Source of the DNA: JABDQZ01 sp963801985
Lineage (GTDB): Bacteria; Pseudomonadota; Gammaproteobacteria; Chromatiales; Chromatiaceae
DNA length: 64,000 bases
Direction: 5' to 3'
Assembly (NCBI GenBank): GCA_963801985.1
Contig: CAWDGV010000007.1
Location: 124,001-188,000, forward strand
This document shows, one piece after another, positions 63,801 through 64,000 of the stretch. Each line of letters starts with the position of its first letter. The first letter of the stretch is position 1. The position numbers were made by a program, and so were the translations under genes. The notes below the pieces were generated by a model. The model made no database searches. It saw nothing but the letters and a program-made list of their open reading frames with translations, and was not told the DNA's origin.

Positions 63801-64000
63801 GAGGATATCAGTGAATCTCTGGAAACGCTGGAAAATGCCATCCGCAAGATTGACCGTGAAACGCGGACGCGTTTCAAGGAAACATTCGATACCGTGGATG
63901 CAGGTTTAAAAGAGCTGTTCCCTAAATTGTTTGGTGGCGGACATGCCTACCTGCAGTTAACGGGAGAAGACGTGCTCGATGCCGGTGTTGCGATTATGGC
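60831..64000 (+). CDS. smc: Chromosome segregation protein SMC, 3'-truncated by the window
   Basis: Cohesin/condensin-like ATPase that organises the chromosome with ScpA and ScpB. About 1056 codons are visible of an expected 1160-1170. Walker A GPNGCGKSNVIDAVRW starts at residue 31 and is followed by the R-loop region. LGTGLGPRSYSIIEQGMI and LEEAAGISKYKERRRET are diagnostic. Coiled coils run to about 500, then a hinge (QDALGKKEN to WLKVNKVADEKSG, about 500-650) and the return coil to about 960, with GPINLAAIDEF. The window ends before the Walker B/signature. MRLEKI at 60831 was chosen; an ATG at 60822 is also in frame. Neither has a clear ribosome site. The reading frame is intact throughout. 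Confidence 0.96.
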   Translation, partial: MRLEKIKISGFKSFVDPTTVILPSNLVGVIGPNGCGKSNVIDAVRWVMGESSAKMLRGESMADVIFNGSSSRKPVGAASIELVFDNSDGTLGGEYAQYNQISIRRKVTRDGQSLYFLNSVRCRRRDITDIFLGTGLGPRSYSIIEQGMISRFVEAKPEDLRSFLEEAAGISKYKERRRETENRISHTRENLERLTDLREEVAKQLQHLERQAATAEKFKVFKQEERQKKAELLALRLKALDEDLANREKQLSEMETSLQSVVADQRRIEADLEKQRTDQHDANDDFNQVQGHFYAVGSDIARLEEGIQYAKNARSQQRVDLQQVEQAWQEAEDHFTQDQSRLNELETLLSEEMPLFEALQQEDETLSVSLSEAESGMQSWQQDWDEFNQKATEPAQVAQIERTKINHIEQQEQQYQRRLEKIQDEQTRLDTTAFEKEIDEYSQQVEQSELQVKQLGEQLQSILQQITEGREKNRENSRTLDNLRTEHQTLKGRLSSLEALQQDALGKKENTVNQWLEQSGIDKASRLLEKIKVDAKWQTAVETVLAFHLQSVCLDDFDSIAAQVSSLSKGNLALFDVKRESGAQALADDSLLQHVKSDFDLSSLLLHVKTAESLNQALQIRPSLQSYESIITSEGVWLGNAWLKVNKVADEKSGMLAREQEINKLREQIAMITNQVSSLEEGVQQAREKIRLDEQSREQLQSDINKLNRQLGDWRANIASRKARVDNINNRIQALQGEKAEIEQQVSSGKALSEESRERLHNALHEMETYGAKREELVNKRDRLREDLQQAREQVSQVKRKSHETALRIESMRSSLEALKQNLSRMTGQLEHLKQRKQGLTESLGQSEQPLQEQQQELEKNLKKRLEVEEQLTAARKHLEDIDHAVRELEQNRLQVETRVQAEREQMTQRKMQRQETLVRHQSLKEQIVESGYQPAQLFEQLGEDATVQSWQEQVELLERRISRLGPINLAAIDEFKEQTERMEYLDKQNEDISESLETLENAIRKIDRETRTRFKETFDTVDAGLKELFPKLFGGGHAYLQLTGEDVLDAGVAIM

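Noticed and set aside
1..64000. CRISPR arrays, tRNA/rRNA genes, insertion sequences, phage genes, defence islands
   Set aside because: No repeat-spacer pattern, no tRNA-like cloverleaf with the TPsiC motif, no transposase or integrase motif and no known defence protein was seen on either strand.

Overview
The window is a contiguous piece of a gammaproteobacterial chromosome with mid-range GC (by eye, not counted). The evidence for this class is the gene order pyrG-kdsA-eno-ftsB-ispD-ispF-truD, the nrdR-ribD-ribE-ribB-ribH-nusB-thiL-pgpA run and surE-pcm-yqaA-nlpD-rpoS, together with an FNR/ANR-type regulator next to a cbb3 oxidase. A Gly/Tyr-rich secreted protein resembling sulfur globule envelope proteins, and the cytochrome/DUF302 genes, hint at a sulfur-oxidising, microaerophilic lifestyle. 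That part is inference, and the genus cannot be named from the sequence.

Layout. 1-3.6 kb (minus strand): ccoO (cut by the window edge), ccoN, an fnr/anr regulator and a sulfur-globule-like gene. 3.9-11.1 kb: pyrG, kdsA, eno, ftsB, ispD, ispF and truD, with a tatD-family gene reversed inside. 11.1-20.2 kb: DUF3581, then glyA, nrdR, the riboflavin genes, nusB, thiL, pgpA and a periplasmic aspartic protease. 20.3-30.1 kb: folE2, ispA and xseB (minus), then a CNP1-like gene, parE, bioA, a diheme cytochrome-DUF302 fusion, a second DUF302 protein and parC. 30.1-42.9 kb: class I aldolase, holC-pepA, rsmJ, hemN, prmB, an orphan sensor kinase, an orphan iscR, a lauroyltransferase homologue and small conserved unknowns. 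42.9-50.9 kb: surE-pcm-yqaA-nlpD-rpoS, alaC, hom and an RpfE-type gene. 50.9-58.9 kb: a candidate FNR-controlled small RNA, then a PEP-CTERM/exosortase-associated module (glycosyltransferase, PrsK, PrsR, PrsT). 58.9-64 kb: FGGY sugar kinase, queF and the first ~90% of smc.

How the genes connect. The regulator at 2.2-3.0 kb is probably an oxygen-sensing FNR/ANR protein. One near-consensus FNR box lies upstream of ccoNO and one perfect box lies at 50979-50992. The second sits at the geometry of a class II promoter that would start a ~95-nt RNA ending in an intrinsic terminator. FolE2 and QueF share the GTP-to-queuosine route. ParE and ParC form topoisomerase IV. RibD, RibE, RibB and RibH cover riboflavin synthesis apart from GTP cyclohydrolase II, because the C-terminal half of the RibB protein lacks the zinc cysteines.

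Quality note. In the first 4.4 kb, four neighbouring genes (ccoO, fnr, the sulfur-globule-like gene and pyrG) carry eight apparent indels that break otherwise perfect family matches. Only one doubtful case (alaC 3' end) was seen in the remaining 59 kb. pyrG and fnr would not be expected to be dead, so local sequence error is the simplest explanation. No tRNA, rRNA, CRISPR array, insertion sequence or phage gene was seen.
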